Origin: Dasypus novemcinctus
Lineage: Eukaryota > Chordata > Mammalia > Cingulata > Dasypodidae
NCBI RefSeq assembly: GCF_030445035.2
Contig: NC_080673.1
Span: 156,360,216-156,424,215, forward strand
Direction of reading: 5' to 3'
Length of the DNA stretch: 64,000 nt
Below the pieces are notes generated by a model. That model ran no database searches. It worked only from the letters and a program-made list of their open reading frames with translations, and was not told the DNA's origin. Position numbers and translations under genes: made by a program. This document shows, in pieces, positions 22,268-34,527 of this stretch (the first letter of the stretch is position 1; each line of letters begins with the position of its first letter).

Positions 22268-23525
22268 ACTTTGTATTAATGACTTTTGAAGTTTCGTAAA
22301 CCTCTGAATTTGTACACATTTAAAATTTCAAGTGTACTTTAAAATAACATATTATAGTAGAATAGAAACATGATTATCTGTCTATTGAAATGCTGACGGA
22401 AGGCTCTCAGTTGAATCTCAGAGACTTTCCATCAGAATACTACATGTTTTTCTGCTATTTAAGAACCTGGGAGCCTTCATACACCAAGAAGAAATTATGT
22501 TGCACCCCACCTTACTTACAGATAAGTACAAGAATTTAGAATCTTTTCTGATTAGTTCCCATCCATTCTCTCACTCTATATTTTTTCAGCGATTTAAGGA
22601 CATCACTGATGGAGGACAGGAGTGAATGTTGAAGAAAGTGGGAAGGTATGACCCCAAGAAAACTGATGTGCATGGACAGAGAAATGCAGGGCAAGAAAGA
22701 GTATGTCCTATAGGTATGGGAAGTGCTTTCTAAAATGTAGGGGCCACAATTTTTAACTGAAAGTAATGAAAACTATTTCATTTGAAATGGTCACAATATG
22801 AATCAAGTGTCCTTTCGATGCTCTAGTTGACTTTATAGATCCCTGGTATGGTGGGGTTTGGAAATGACCCACTGTCTTGGAAATGCCCATTGTCTTAGTT
22901 ACCTGCTCAGCTGAAGGGTACATTCTCACGAAGGCACTCAAGAACCAGGTCCTTTAGAAATTACTAGTGGCCTAAAAGAATAACCACATTTCCCCTCTTC
23001 TTCTTAAGGAGTAGCGTATTTATGGGAGAAATCACTGGAAGAATTAATTCATACAATCATAAACTCTTGGGTTTTTAGGGAATTCAGAGGCAACTAGTTC
23101 AGCTCCAACAGTTAGCACTTTTCTATTGTCCTGCCAGGTTTGTGCATGGAAAACAAAAACAACAAAAATCTCCCATTGGGGGACCTTTTTTGGGGGGGGG
23201 GGGCAGGTTGTCTGAGCCCTGTATAAAAACTTCTTTTGCATCTTCTCAGGAAAGTGCTTTATATACATATCACCTTGATATATAGTGTGCATTTGTGAGT
23301 GTGTGTACACATTTGTGTTTTATTCGATACATCTTGAAAGTGGAAGTGAAAAGGGAAACCTCATCCAAAGCTAATAGCTGATGTGAAATAGTTTAAACAT
23401 TTAAAAAATTTGGAAGTCTTCATTTTCATTTGACTATTAGCATGTGAAATAGAATGATTTTAACTTAGCCTCTTTTTATAGTACATGTCCGGTTTTATCA
23501 GTCAATAAAATTCTATTTCTGTAAT
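22268..23525 (+). other. OCIAD2: probable OCIAD2 3' UTR
   Basis: After the stop codon the first canonical AATAAA that I see is at 23504-23509, giving a 3' UTR of about 1.25 kb, plausible for this gene. No clear repeat interrupts the stretch. A G run (about 13) lies near 23192. A shorter form using a non-canonical signal near 22340 cannot be excluded. Confidence 0.5.
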
Positions 23526-23529
23526 CAGA

Positions 23530-25035
23530 ACATGGAGCCAATATCCTAGTTTCTTGGATGCAGTTTAACTCTTGGCTCTGGCAACCAGCACTTGGTGACT
23601 CTGTTATCTCAGCTATTGGCAAAAATTCAGAATTAGGTACATTTGTTTCCTGCATCCCACAAAATGATTTCCCAGGGATCAGAACATTTTCACATTGCTG
23701 AGCACAGCAAGTCAATGTTAAAATCAGTCTCCGGGTGCCGGGAAGAGATGAGTCTATTACTGTTGAAAAGAAACATTCTTTTCACTTGCTGACATCTTAA
23801 TAGTTCTCAATCAAATTGGGTTTATTGTTTGGGCTCTTTGTTTTTCCTAAGTAGATAACTTATTCACCAAAGCAGTTTATCAGACTGATCTTAGTGTGAA
23901 AGGAAATCAATATGGAAAAAACTGGAAGGTCATCCAAGAAGTCTTTATTATTCTGCTGCATATCTATTTTATTTGTTTAGGAAGCAAATATCTAAGAGAG
24001 AATTCTGTTCCTTGTAGAAAAATGTGCTAAGGGTACAACATCTGTTTTTTAGCATTTAGAAATTACCAACACTTAGCACCAAGCTGGTCACAATCTTATG
24101 AAAGCAGTAACTTCCTGGTGAAAAATCTTGGCAAAGAACAACAGGATAAAGTTGCAGATAAGCTTGCATGAAAAAAGGAATTGATAAAACAATGTGTTAA
24201 AAGTTGGGTGTCTGACCAACTTTACTGGAAAACTTTCCCTAGTATGATATGTACTGATGCTCTAGAGTAAAGAAAAATGGAAAATAGTCCATTATTTTGA
24301 ATTTGATGAACGGGAGACTTAAAAAGTAACTTTAAACTACTTTATCCATGAATGTACCTATAAGAGACAAACTTGATACAAGGAATCAATAAACCTTTAA
24401 CACATTTGTAGTTTATCTGGACAACATAGTAACATATAACAAAGGAAAAAGGCACTAATGAGAATAATGAAAATCCTTATCCCAGAAACTATGCCAAAAT
24501 GATTTAATATTATGCATGCTTCATGCCCTCTGGTGGGCCTGAAACCCTAGAAGAGGGTTTGTCCCTCTTCTAGGCATGGATTATGCATGAGTGGAGGACT
24601 AGACAGGATGCTATCAGGATATTTTTTATTGTAAGAAATTGATCAGATGTTCCATCCACTATTAAATAAGGTGACCATTTGTTTCTGAATTTTGCCTCAG
24701 TTTGTGTGATCCTGGAGTTCAAAGCTATTGCTGGAATTAAACTATATTCTGCATGAAATGTATGCTTCATAGTGAAAACAGTAATCCTTTTGTGTCTGTT
24801 TCTCTTACCAAAATAGAAAAATTTCCAGGAAGATTTATATATTATATATAATAAATATATACAAATATATAACATGTATTACATATAATGTTTATATATT
24901 TTTTAAATTCTCATTTTAAAAGAAAGGATATCTTCTGTTGCTGTCAGAATAGATGATTTGTCTATTTTCTGTTAACGTTATGAAAGTAATAAAATTTATC
25001 TGGAATTACTTGATTAAGGAGTGAAAATGTTGTGC
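23530..25035. other. Intergenic, no recognised feature
   Basis: AT-rich sequence between the OCIAD2 3' end and the first intergenic SINE. A TA-rich run lies at 24836-24900. No gene or named repeat is supported. Confidence 0.5.
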
Positions 25036-25048
25036 AGGTAATTTTCTT

Positions 25049-25451
25049 TTTTTTTTTTTAATTTCTCTCCCCTTCCCCCCTCACAGTTGTCTGCTCTCTT
25101 TGTCCATTCACTGTGTTCTTCTGTGTCCACTTGTATTCTTGCCAGTGGCAAGAATCTGAGAATCTGTGTTTCTTTTTGTTATGTCATCTTGCTGTGTCAG
25201 CTCTCTGTGTGTGCAGCGCCACTCCTAGGCAGACTGCACTTTTTTCTTGCAGGGTGGTTCTCCTTATGGGGTGCACTCCTTGCGCATGGGGCTCCCCTAC
25301 ACTAGAGACACCCCTGCGTGGCATGGCACTCCTTGCACACATCAGCACTGTGCATGGGCCAGCTCCACACGGGTCAGGAGGCCCTGGGTTTGAACCCTGG
25401 ACCTCCCATGTGGTAGGTGGACGCTCTATCAGTTGAGCCAAATCTGCTTCT
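25049..25451 (-). mobile_element. DAS SINE, long form
   Basis: It is inserted in reverse: a T-run at the left, the GC-rich body, then the tRNA-like head in reverse (GGTTTGAACCCTGGACCTCC; GCCAAATCTGCTTC). A perfect duplication CAGGTAATTTTCTT flanks it. Confidence 0.93.
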
Positions 25452-25864
25452 CAGGTAATTTTCTTGCTATTTGAATAATGCAATCTGTTCATCGACAGAA
25501 AAAATTTCCACTTTGGAATTCTGCTCCTAAATTTCTACTATGAAATTTGATTTCATACACATTTAGAGTTAGTGGAGATTTCCATGGTTAACCAAGAGAC
25601 TACAAAGCCCAGAATAAGAAAGGTAAAGATTTTTACTGAAGCTGGACTGGTTGCATATTAACGTGGGTGTATTCTTCACTTCCACACACACAAATATGTG
25701 GGCTGTGTTTTTAAAACAAGCAAAAAGTAAAGGTTTTTGTGTGATGCCCTATTTTTAAATGTTCATTTTTCATATACTCAAGTATTTATTGAGTGTCCAC
25801 TTTACCAGGCTCTTTCTTAAGTCCTGCGAATATAGCTGTGAGCAAAGCAACAAAATTCCAATAA

Positions 25865-26268
25865 GAGGGAAGTGGACTTGGCCCAGTGGATAGGGCATCC
25901 GTCTACCACATGGGAGGTCCACGGTTCAAACCCCAGGCCTCCTTGACCCGTGTGGAGCTGGCCCATGCGCAGTGCTGATGTGTGCAAGGAGTGCCCTGCC
26001 ACACGGGTGTCCCCCGCGTAGGGGAGCCCCACATGCAAGGAGTGCACCCATAAGGAGAGTCGCCTAGCATGAAAGAAAGTGCAGCCTGCCCAAGAATGGC
26101 GCCACACACGGAGAACTGACACAACAAGATGACGCAACAAAAAGAACACAGATTCCCGTGCTGCTGATAAGGATAGAAGCGGTCACAGAAGAACACACAG
26201 CGAATGGACATAGCAGACAACTGGGGGACGGCCAAGGGAAGAGAAATTTTTTAAAAATCTAAAAAAAA
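25865..26268 (+). mobile_element. DAS SINE, long form
   Basis: Head GACTTGGCCCAGTGGATAGG, B box GGTTCAAACCCC, GC-rich body and A-rich tail are all present. Flanks AAAATTCCAATA and AAATATTCCAACA may be a decayed target duplication. Confidence 0.9.
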
Positions 26269-26949
26269 TATTCCAACAGGAGCTTATATTCTCATCACCA
26301 TTTTGTGGCTTGAGATATAACCTAACTCAGCCATTGTAGCAATCCCTTCTCCACTATGCAGGCAGGCAAAGTTCTAGGCCTGCTAAGGCACCTCCAGCAG
26401 ACCACACAGCTGTTTAACTTATGGTGAGCCCCCGTTTGCTATCCTCCCCCTCTAGACAGGAACATCCTCTAGACAGGAACATCCTCTAGGATTGCTTTTG
26501 TTTGTTTGTTGTTTTGTTTTTGCTTTTTGGCCTTTGCTTCTCTCTGAATTCCCAGCCCCAAGCAGAGTTCCTGGCCAGATACAGGTACCTGCTAAATGTT
26601 TTTCAGCCTAAATCTATAACTTGCACAGCTTTGTACCCTGTAATTCTCATCTTCTTTCACATAATATACTGGAAGGCACATTGCTCTATTGGAAAGCTGG
26701 CTAAAGGACTTCCGTTCTTTCAGCCACTGGAGTGGGTTTCTAGCCCTACCACATCCTGGTCTTTGATGACCTTTGCCCTCCAGCAACCTAAGACACTGAG
26801 ACTCCCTAAATGGACTGAGCCATTCACAGGAATGTGGGCAATGAGTGCAGCTGCTGGAAGGCCGTGCCCCTTCCTGAGAGATACCACATTTCACCTCCAG
26901 ATGAATTTAAACAAATCTGACTAAACTTTGGATTTGTTTCCAGAAAACA

Positions 26950-27373
26950 TGTATTAGTTTGCTAGGGCAGCCATAACACATTACCACATACTGGCAGATG
27001 AAAACAACAGAAAATGATTCATTCTCTCACGGTTCTGGAGGTTGGAAGTCTGAGGTGTGGAGGCTGGCAGGGCTGTGCTCCGTCTGAAGCCTCTGGGGGA
27101 GGCGGGTCTGGAGGCCCAGGCACTACTTGGCTTGGGGCAGCGTGATTCCAACCTCTGCCTCCATCTTCACGTGGCCACCTCCCTCTGGAGCCGTCTGTCT
27201 TTTCTCTCCTTATAAGGACAACAGTCAATATCGGGAAAGGGCCCACACTAACCAGTAGGGCTCATCTTAACTTGGTTACCTCTGCGAAGACCCTATATCC
27301 AAATAAGGCCACAGTCGCAGGTATGGGGTTAAGATTTGAACATGTCTTTTTGGAGGACACAATTCAACACACA
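26950..27373 (-). mobile_element. MLT1-type LTR (ERVL-MaLR) fossil
   Basis: TGTATTAGTTTGCTAGGGCAG at the left and GGACACAATTCAACACAC at the right are the reverse of the 3' and 5' ends of an MLT1 LTR, with TCATCTTAACTTGGTTACCTC in between. It appears near full length for an LTR. Confidence 0.8.
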
Positions 27374-27539
27374 CTATGCTATATTTTCACAATCTCTTTT
27401 CAGCTGGGAAAACTGAATCACATATCTTACTTCAAAGTTTGAGTCCATATCATAGCCCTCGCCCCATACACACATACACTTTCTAGGGGAAACTAGAAGA
27501 GGGAAAGTGAATGTTATAACTATCAAAAAATTGGGGGTG

Positions 27540-27960
27540 CATCCCTCTTACTTTGGCTAAGCCACTTGTCTCAACACTGACCTTTGGCCTAGTCAATAAG
27601 CAGCTTCCAGCCCAAGGGCATTGGCTCCCCCAGAACCCAAAGCGCATCTATGGCCACCACCCACAGCAGCCACACACCTCACCCAAAACACAGCTGGCCC
27701 CAAATGATAAGCTAACCAACCCACTGTTCCTTTCCTTTCCACACGTATTTGCTTTAGACTAACCAATCCTTGACTCCCGCAGGAAATCTACTAGCCTCCA
27801 CCCGTGAACCACAATAAACAATCAAGCCCGAGGGCCCCTCTTGGTCTGTGCGCTCCCCACCTGTTGGCTGGGCCACCTAAACCCACCGTGCTTCCGCCTG
27901 ACCCCTCATGGCGCCCCAGTGAATCTTTCACATGCTTTATGTGAATCTTTCACACGCTTT
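27540..27960 (+). mobile_element. ERV1-like LTR fossil (probable)
   Basis: A CCACAATAAACAATC polyadenylation region follows GC-rich, CCAC-rich sequence and is followed by CCCCTCTTGGTCTGTGCGCT, an R-U5-like layout. No internal viral region was recognised. Ends are approximate. Confidence 0.4.
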
Positions 27961-28079
27961 ATGACTTTGATTCCCCATTGTGACACATGTGACCTCCACC
28001 CAGACACAAAGTTAACATCCAATTTAACCAATTCAAAGCAGTGTAAGCACAAACTGCTTCCTATTTTAAAAACTTGATG

Positions 28080-29990
28080 GAGAAGTTGCACAGGTCATGT
28101 CTGCTTATTTCCCATCAACCAAAGTTTAGTTTCATGGCCACACCTAGCAATAATTCTAGTTGTTTTATTCCAAAAAAGGAAGGAGAGACTGGATTCTGGG
28201 GGCAAAATAGCAATCTCTGTGACAGAGCTGTTATGTTTGATGTGTGGGCTACAAATAAGCAGTTCCAAGTCACACTGTTAGATTATAGCACTAGATTCAC
28301 AAAGCTCTTCTTTTCAGTCTACCAATGAGATAAAAAACAAAAGCAAAAAAATCTGTGATTTTTTTCCTGAGAATTAGCAATATCATTATTAAAAAAGTGT
28401 GAATTACAGAAAATAATCAAGTAGGATATTATTTATTTCATTTATAAAAACGGCAAAAACAATAGTTTGTTTTAATTCCTAAGTAATAAGCATGTGAAAC
28501 AACCCAAGATGAATTATATTTGTATTTGTTCAATTATTTGTTCAATCAACATGTATTTATTGAGTGCCTTCATGTAATGGGTATGGTACTCAGTACTGAA
28601 GATAGAGTGGAAAACAAGACAAAGTCCTGAATTAATAATTTGTATTTATATAAATTAACTTAATAAAAATTAGCAACTGCTTTAAGATGTTGTAGAACTA
28701 TAATAACCAAACATGATAGGTTTTATAAGTTTATGCGTTTAACATAATTTTATTCTTTTTAATAAAAATGACTCGTAGTTGCTTGTGTTACTTGTTACTC
28801 ATCAATAAGAAGAATTTCCCCAAAGGTTCCAAACACTAATATTTACCATATTTATTTTAGACAGCATTCATTTGATATAGGCTCAGAGTGGGGTGAGGCC
28901 TACGAATTTAAATTGCCTGCAGAGAAGTTATGAGCTTGAGCAGGTTGGGAAAGTGAAGATATGGGATCCAAAAAAGAGAGTAGTGAAGAGAGCCCCAGAA
29001 TGTCAGCTGTGCCACGAGTCTAGAAAGCAACCAAGAGAAAAAAAGAGAGCTTAGGACAAAGGTTTCTGGGGAAGAAAAAGTGGGAATAGGGAGAAGGAAA
29101 ATGATGTTAGATTTGGAGGAAAAAGGGAAGCTATGGTAAAGGTAAATTTAAAAACAAAGGAAAATATGAATTCCTCAACACAAACCGTAAAAATAAAAGG
29201 CTTTGCTGTAAAAATGAATTTCAGGGTCAAAATAATATAAACACTTAATATTTACCTTTTAGAGTCCATCTGTAGATAAAACTCAGAAGTAATTTTCGCT
29301 ACAAACAGAATGTAAATCTTCTCAATTGTGGCAATGTGAAAGATCAATACAGGTGGTCCAATTTGGGAGGCAGATGGTGGAAAGAGCTGAAGGGATGTGG
29401 GAATGAAGAATCTATGTTGATGGAATAGGCACTAAAGGAGTGTCTTAGTCATCTTGGAGGAAAGCAAATCTGCAGAATAAAATGGGGTTTCTGTAGGAAC
29501 TATAGTTACCCCTCTAACCTCCAAATTCTAGCCCATTTGTGAAACAGAAACAGAAATAACATAGGGATAAAATCATTAGCTTAATTTCTGACAATTCAAG
29601 AACAAGCTAAAATGGGCTTATCACTTCTTTTCCTTAAACTGAACTTATCTTCTGCATTGTAGGTGGAGCAGCCAGAAAGCAGCAGATAACCCCTGTGAAA
29701 AAAATCAGGCACCGCAGACAAGGTCACACCAGTATTAGAAACTCTTTCTCCCTTGCTGAGCACTAACACAGCAGCAGAGAAGGGTAGATTTCTTTGCCAC
29801 TGGGTTTACAAAAATAATTGCTACATGTAACAAGGTAGAAATTTGAAGGGTGGGAGAAAATTATCCTCCCTACAAAATAAATGTATTCAGTCATTTAAAA
29901 AATAATTTATTGACTTCCCATTGTGACCTGACCTAGGATGATAAATGCAGTGCAAACTGAGTTTAGAAATTGCAAAATTGGTTATAATAA
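28080..29990. other. Intergenic AT-rich sequence
   Basis: No gene is supported. A short motif near 28545-28610 (ATGTATTTATTGAGTGCC) belongs to an old mammalian repeat. The rest is unassigned. Confidence 0.5.
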
Positions 29991-30015
29991 ATGGGCATTT
30001 AAAAGCCAATGTCAA

Positions 30016-30242
30016 GGGGAGGGGATGTGGCTCAAGCAGTTGAGCGCCAGCTTCCCACACAGGAGATCCTGCGTTTGGTTCCTGATGCCTCCTAAAAAAA
30101 AATAAGCAACCAGTAAAACAAATGAAAAAAGCAACTCAAGGGAGTCACCCAATGTAGCTCAGTGGCTGAGCACTGACTTTTCACATATGAGGTCCCAAAT
30201 TCAATCTCTGGTCCCCAGTACCTTGAAAAGGAAAAAAAAAAA
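30016..30242 (+). mobile_element. DAS SINE dimer (two short units)
   Basis: Two tRNA-like heads follow each other (GGATGTGGCTCAAGCAGTTG near 30022 and AATGTAGCTCAGTGGCTGAG near 30151), each ending in an A-rich run. One pair of direct repeats encloses both: AAAAGCCAATGTCAA at 30001 and AAAAGCCAGTGTCAA at 30243. So the pair inserted as one unit. Confidence 0.85.
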
Positions 30243-30389
30243 AAAAGCCAGTGTCAAAATGAACTTCAGACTTTGTTCACTTACTCATAGGAGGACGATG
30301 AAAAGCACTCTGTAATTTGTTTTTTACAAATATAATACTATTTATTTGTAAGAAGATTGGAAATAGGTTTAATTAGTGATAGAAATAGT

Positions 30390-30452
30390 TAACAGGGGTT
30401 AAGACTTGAACGTGTCTTTTGGGGAGACACAATTCAACCCATAACAATGGAA
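30390..30452 (-). repeat. MLT1 LTR fragment
   Basis: GGGTTAAGACTTGAACGTGTC and AGACACAATTCAACCCATAAC are the reverse of an MLT1 5' end. Only about 60 bases remain. Confidence 0.6.
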
Positions 30453-30949
30453 AAAAAGGAAAATGAACTTGAAACAGGAAGGAAAGATGGGCACTGAAAA
30501 GATGAATATGTGGGTAAATCAGAACAAATGCGGACTACCTAAAACTACGATAATAATTTATTGTGGGGCTTAGGCAGAATTATGCATAAATACATATTTG
30601 TATGCAGAATTAAAACACACTCAAAAAGCACAAAAGGAGGAGGCTGATTAAATTTAAGTGTTGTAAGGTCCTTGCATTGTCCAGAAAGTGGTAAAGGTGC
30701 TAATTTAAGGTAAATTCTGTTAAATCAAGGAATATTGATCAAAGTAGCCAAAAAAGAATAAATAACAGACAATATAATGGCAGGAGAGGGAAGAAAATTT
30801 CAAAATACTAGATTATCCAAAAGTAGGTAGGAGTGGAGTGAAAGAAAAGAATAAGCTTATTGGTAATATGGTAGAATTAAAACCAAAACTTAAAAAAAAA
30901 TCTTTCAGTAACATTCCAATTATAAGGTAAAGAATGTCAGGCTGGATTA

Positions 30950-31420
30950 AAAACCAATGTGATTATCTGCTGATTATAAGAGTACATCTTGAATATAAGG
31001 ACACAAGTTTGGAGGTATATTCAAAGCAGCATTATTATTCATAATAAGCAAAACTGGAAATAACCCAAATACCCAACACAAGAATACATAATTATGATAT
31101 TGTCATTAAATGAAAATCTACATAGTAATGAAAATGAACAAACTATTGCTTCATGCAATATGGATGACTCCCATAAATGTAATTTTAAGCAAGAAAAGAA
31201 GCCATCCCTAAAAATATACATACTGTGATTGCATGTACATAACATTTGACAGCAGGAAAAATGAACCCATGGATATAGAAGTCAAACTAATAGTTATATT
31301 TGGGGTTAACTAACGGGACGGATCATAAAAGAGGCTTATAAGGGTCTCCTGATATTATTCTATATCTTGAATTTGTAATGGTAAAATGGGAAATTTTTAG
31401 AAAATACTTTGTCAAAGGAA
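30950..31420 (+). repeat. LINE-1 ORF2 end and 3' UTR remnant
   Basis: CAAAGCAGCATTATTATTCAT, AACTGGAAATAACCCAAATA and ATGGATGACTCCCATAAA are the familiar L1 sequence just before the ORF2 stop, followed by 3' UTR. It is decayed. Confidence 0.75.
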
Positions 31421-31580
31421 AGCGAGCCTAGATTGATGAGTTTACGTACAAATAGGAATGAATGCAAATAAAGTGAAAAACAAGTGGCTACTTAGAAATA
31501 TTGATGTAAAATATTATTATTTTAGAATTTTATGAAGAGATAGAAATAAAATAAGCAACCACAAAAATATTTAAGGTCAG

Positions 31581-31669
31581 GGGAGCAGATGTCTATTAGT
31601 AGTTAGCACCTGCTTCCCATGTACAAGATCCTGAGCTCAATCTCCGGTACCTCCTAAAAAAAATAAATA
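31581..31669 (+). mobile_element. DAS SINE, short form
   Basis: A short tRNA-like unit ends CTCCGGTACCTCCTAAAAAAA. The direct repeat AAGGTCAG lies on both sides. Confidence 0.75.
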
Positions 31670-31787
31670 AAGGTCAGAATAGGGCGGTCAACATTAAATT
31701 TTTCAAAATTCCATGTATTATTACAGAAGAGAGCAAAGAAATTGATTAACTTTAGTCTTTAAAAGGATGCATGTTAAGATATTTAGG

Positions 31788-31882
31788 GAAGTAGTTCTGA
31801 ACCAGGGACAATTTTGCCCACCTGGGGACATTTTGCAATGTCTGGAGACATTTTGGTTATCACACTGGCATCTACTAGGTAG
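31788..31882 (+). repeat. hAT-type DNA transposon remnant
   Basis: GTAGTTCTGAACCAGGGACAA, then TTTTGCAATGTCTGGAGACA, follows a known non-autonomous mammalian hAT repeat starting with GTGGTTCTCAAC. Only the 5' part remains. Confidence 0.55.
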
Positions 31883-32040
31883 AAAGAACAGAAGACAGAA
31901 AGAAATTGGTCTGTTTACAAAGCAGCCAAGGAAAAAAGGGATATGAAAAATCCCAGAAAAGATGGAAGAAATAAGCAAGTATACCAGAAATCACAACTAA
32001 TAAAAATGGTCACATTCTCCAGTTAGAAGACAAAGACTGA

Positions 32041-32127
32041 GGAATGGATTTAGCTCAGTGGTTGAGCTCCTGCTTCCCATGTATAAGGTCCCAGGTTCAA
32101 TCCCAGGTACCCTCCCCCCCAAAAAAA
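32041..32127 (+). mobile_element. DAS SINE, short form
   Basis: GGATTTAGCTCAGTGGTTGAG and CCAGGTTCAATCCCAGGTACC form a clear A-box and B-box pair, close to a tRNA. It ends in a short C-run and A-run. Confidence 0.8.
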
Positions 32128-32990
32128 GATAAATATTACCAGACTGGTTTTAAAGAAAGAATCCATCTATGTGCTGTTTAAAAGAGTTATACCTATATTA
32201 AAGACTCAGAAAAGTTGAAAATAAAGGTGGACAAAGATATACCAGTCTAAACAAAAAATGTTAATATAGATATATATTATAATAATAAGCAAAACAGATG
32301 TTAAGGCAAAAAGCATCCTAAAAATAAATAAGGGCACAACATAAGAAAAAAAAAAAGGTTTAATTCTCCAAGAAAACTAAATAATTCTAAAATTATAAGC
32401 TCCAACTAATCATGGCTTCAACATATATAGTTTTAAAATGGACAGAACCATACAAAATGGAGATAAAAATTCATCTTCGTTCTGAGATTTAGTACAATGC
32501 TTTCTGTAATTGACAAATGCACCAAAAATATGTAAAAATAGAGAATATTTAAGCACAACTAAACCACCAAAACTATTAAGTATATATGGGGCACTGCACC
32601 CAACACCTGGAAATAACGTCTTAACAAAACTTGATAACTCAAGTCTCAACAATTTTCAAAAGTTTGCATTTGTATCTTACTTCATTCTCAAATCACAATA
32701 CAACTATGTTAGAAATCAACTTTTTAAAAAGATGAAAACAATGCTGCATATTTACAAAAGGTAATATATGCTTTAAACAATCCGTGGGTTAAAGAAGACG
32801 ACACGGGAAATGTTTGGAAACAAACTGTTTAGGAATGAAAGCAATAAAAATATTAAGTATGAAACCTTGTGAGATAAATCAACACATAGAAAGATTTATA
32901 GTCTTAAAGAATTGCATTAGAAAAGTTAAAAAATACATTAAGCATTTGAATTAAGAGATTAAGAAATTAGAACAGCAAAACAAATCCAAA

Positions 32991-33336
32991 GAGGGAAGTG
33001 GATGTGGCTCAAGCAGTTGGGCACCCACCTATCACACGGGAGGTCTGTTTCAGTTCCTCGTGCCTCCAAAAGAAGACAAGCAAGACAGTGAGCTGATGCA
33101 ATGAAGAAACACAGTGAGGAAACACAATGAGAGATACAACAAGTGGAGAGTGGAGGTGGCTCAAGCAATTGGGCACCTCCATCCCACATGGGAGGTCCCA
33201 GGTTCAGTTCCTGATGCCTCCTAAAAAGAAAACGAGCACACAATGAACAGACACAGAGAACAGACAGTGACCACAAACAGTGAGTGCAAACAAGGGGGGG
33301 TGGGAGGAGAAATAAATACAATACAATGTTTTTTTA
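32991..33336 (+). mobile_element. DAS SINE dimer
   Basis: Two heads (GTGGATGTGGCTCAAGCAGTT at 32998 and GGAGGTGGCTCAAGCAATT near 33152) lie within one pair of flanking repeats, AAATCCAAAGA, at 32982 and 33339. The second unit carries the G-rich/A-rich DAS tail. Confidence 0.85.
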
Positions 33337-33395
33337 AAAAATCCAAAGATGGTAGAGAAAGAAACTGAGAAAAATAAAACAAGAAAGTCAAGAAA

Positions 33396-33814
33396 GGGAA
33401 GCAGATGTGGCTTAACTGATAGAGTATCCATCTACCATATGGAGGGTCCAGGGTTTGATCCCCAGGGCCTCCTGACCCATATAGTAAGCTGGCCCACGTG
33501 CAGTGGTGCCATGCATAAGGAGTGCTGTGCCATGCAGGGGCACCCTGTGTAGGGGTGCCCCACACTCAAAGAGAGCGTCCCGCAAGAAGAGCTGCCCTGC
33601 GTGAAAAAAGCACAGCCCACCCAGGAGTGGCACCACACACATGGAGAGCTGAAGCACCAAGATGATGCAATAAAAAAGAGGCACAGTTTCCCAGTGCTGC
33701 TGGAAAATACAAGCGGATGCAGAAGAACACACAGCTAATAGGCACAGAGAGCAGACAAAGGCGGGGTGGGGGGGGGTGGGGAAGGGGAGAGAAATAAATA
33801 AACCTTAAAAAAAA
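33396..33814 (+). mobile_element. DAS SINE, long form
   Basis: Head AGATGTGGCTTAACTGATAG, body with ATAAGGAGTGCTGTG, and an A-rich tail. Flanking repeats AAGAAAGTCAAGAAA and AAGAAAGTAAAGAAA differ at one base. Confidence 0.9.
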
Positions 33815-34179
33815 AAGAAAGTAAAGAAAAAAAAACTAAGATACAACACAAGATCAATAAACCCATTATTACGCTATTTTAAATATGAGAAAAAAAGCTA
33901 TAAGATTGCTGAAGAAAAAATACAGGGAACGTAAATTAATAACAGAAGAAATTTAAAAAGGAAATAAGCATAGATTTTAAAGGATGGATTTTTAACTTTA
34001 GATAATAAACTGGCCAATTTATATGAAATGAAAAAATAGCCAGAATAATACAATTTACTAAAACATACCAAAGAGAAGGACATCTGGATAAAATGGCAGA
34101 GTAGGGAGTTCCAGGACTCGGTCCTTCCACTAAAACAAGTATTAAACAGGAAGGAACTGTCTGAAACAACTAGTTTCAA

Positions 34180-34505
34180 AAAAATTAATTAATTAATTAA
34201 TTTAAATGTAACCCCCCCCCAGATGGTTCTGCTCAATGCTTGCTCGCCTTCTCCAGGAGGAACCAGGAACCTAACCTGGGACCTCCTACATGGGAGGCGA
34301 GTCCCCAACGGCCTGAGTCACATCTGCTCCCCACAGGCTGCGCCATGTGCTGGCTTGTGGCATTTGCTCATTGTGATGTGCAATGTCTAGTTCATTGCTG
34401 TGGGTGCAGCATCAGTTCATCTTCTTTAGGAGGCACCAGACCCAAAGCCTGGGCCTCCCATGCGGTAGGCAAGTGCTAAATTGGTTGAGTCACATCTGCT
34501 TCCCT
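34180..34505 (-). mobile_element. DAS SINE, reverse
   Basis: Read in reverse, tRNA-like heads are seen near 34490 (GGTTGAGTCACATCTGCTTCC) and near 34315 (GAGTCACATCTGCTCCCC). An AATT-rich run marks the tail at the left. It may also be dimeric. Confidence 0.7.
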
Positions 34506-34527
34506 GAAAAATTATTTTGAAACTCCA

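Larger units (their letters stand above)
32160..34072 (+). repeat. Old LINE-1 ORF2 remnant, upstream part
   Basis: The sequence follows L1 ORF2 from the endonuclease region (AAATCAACTTTTTAAAAAG near 32715) to the stretch before the reverse transcriptase (AAACTGGCCAATTTATATGAA, CAATTTACTAAAAC). It is decayed and split by SINEs at 32991 and 33396. The same ORF2 resumes at 38867. Confidence 0.65.

Noticed and set aside
23192-23204. G run of about 13 in the OCIAD2 3' UTR
   Set aside because: Short homopolymers are common, and nothing around it suggests a structured element.
32041-32127. tRNA-like sequence with good A and B boxes
   Set aside because: It cannot form a full tRNA cloverleaf with an acceptor stem that I can see, ends in an A-run, and matches the short DAS SINE. 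Not a tRNA gene.
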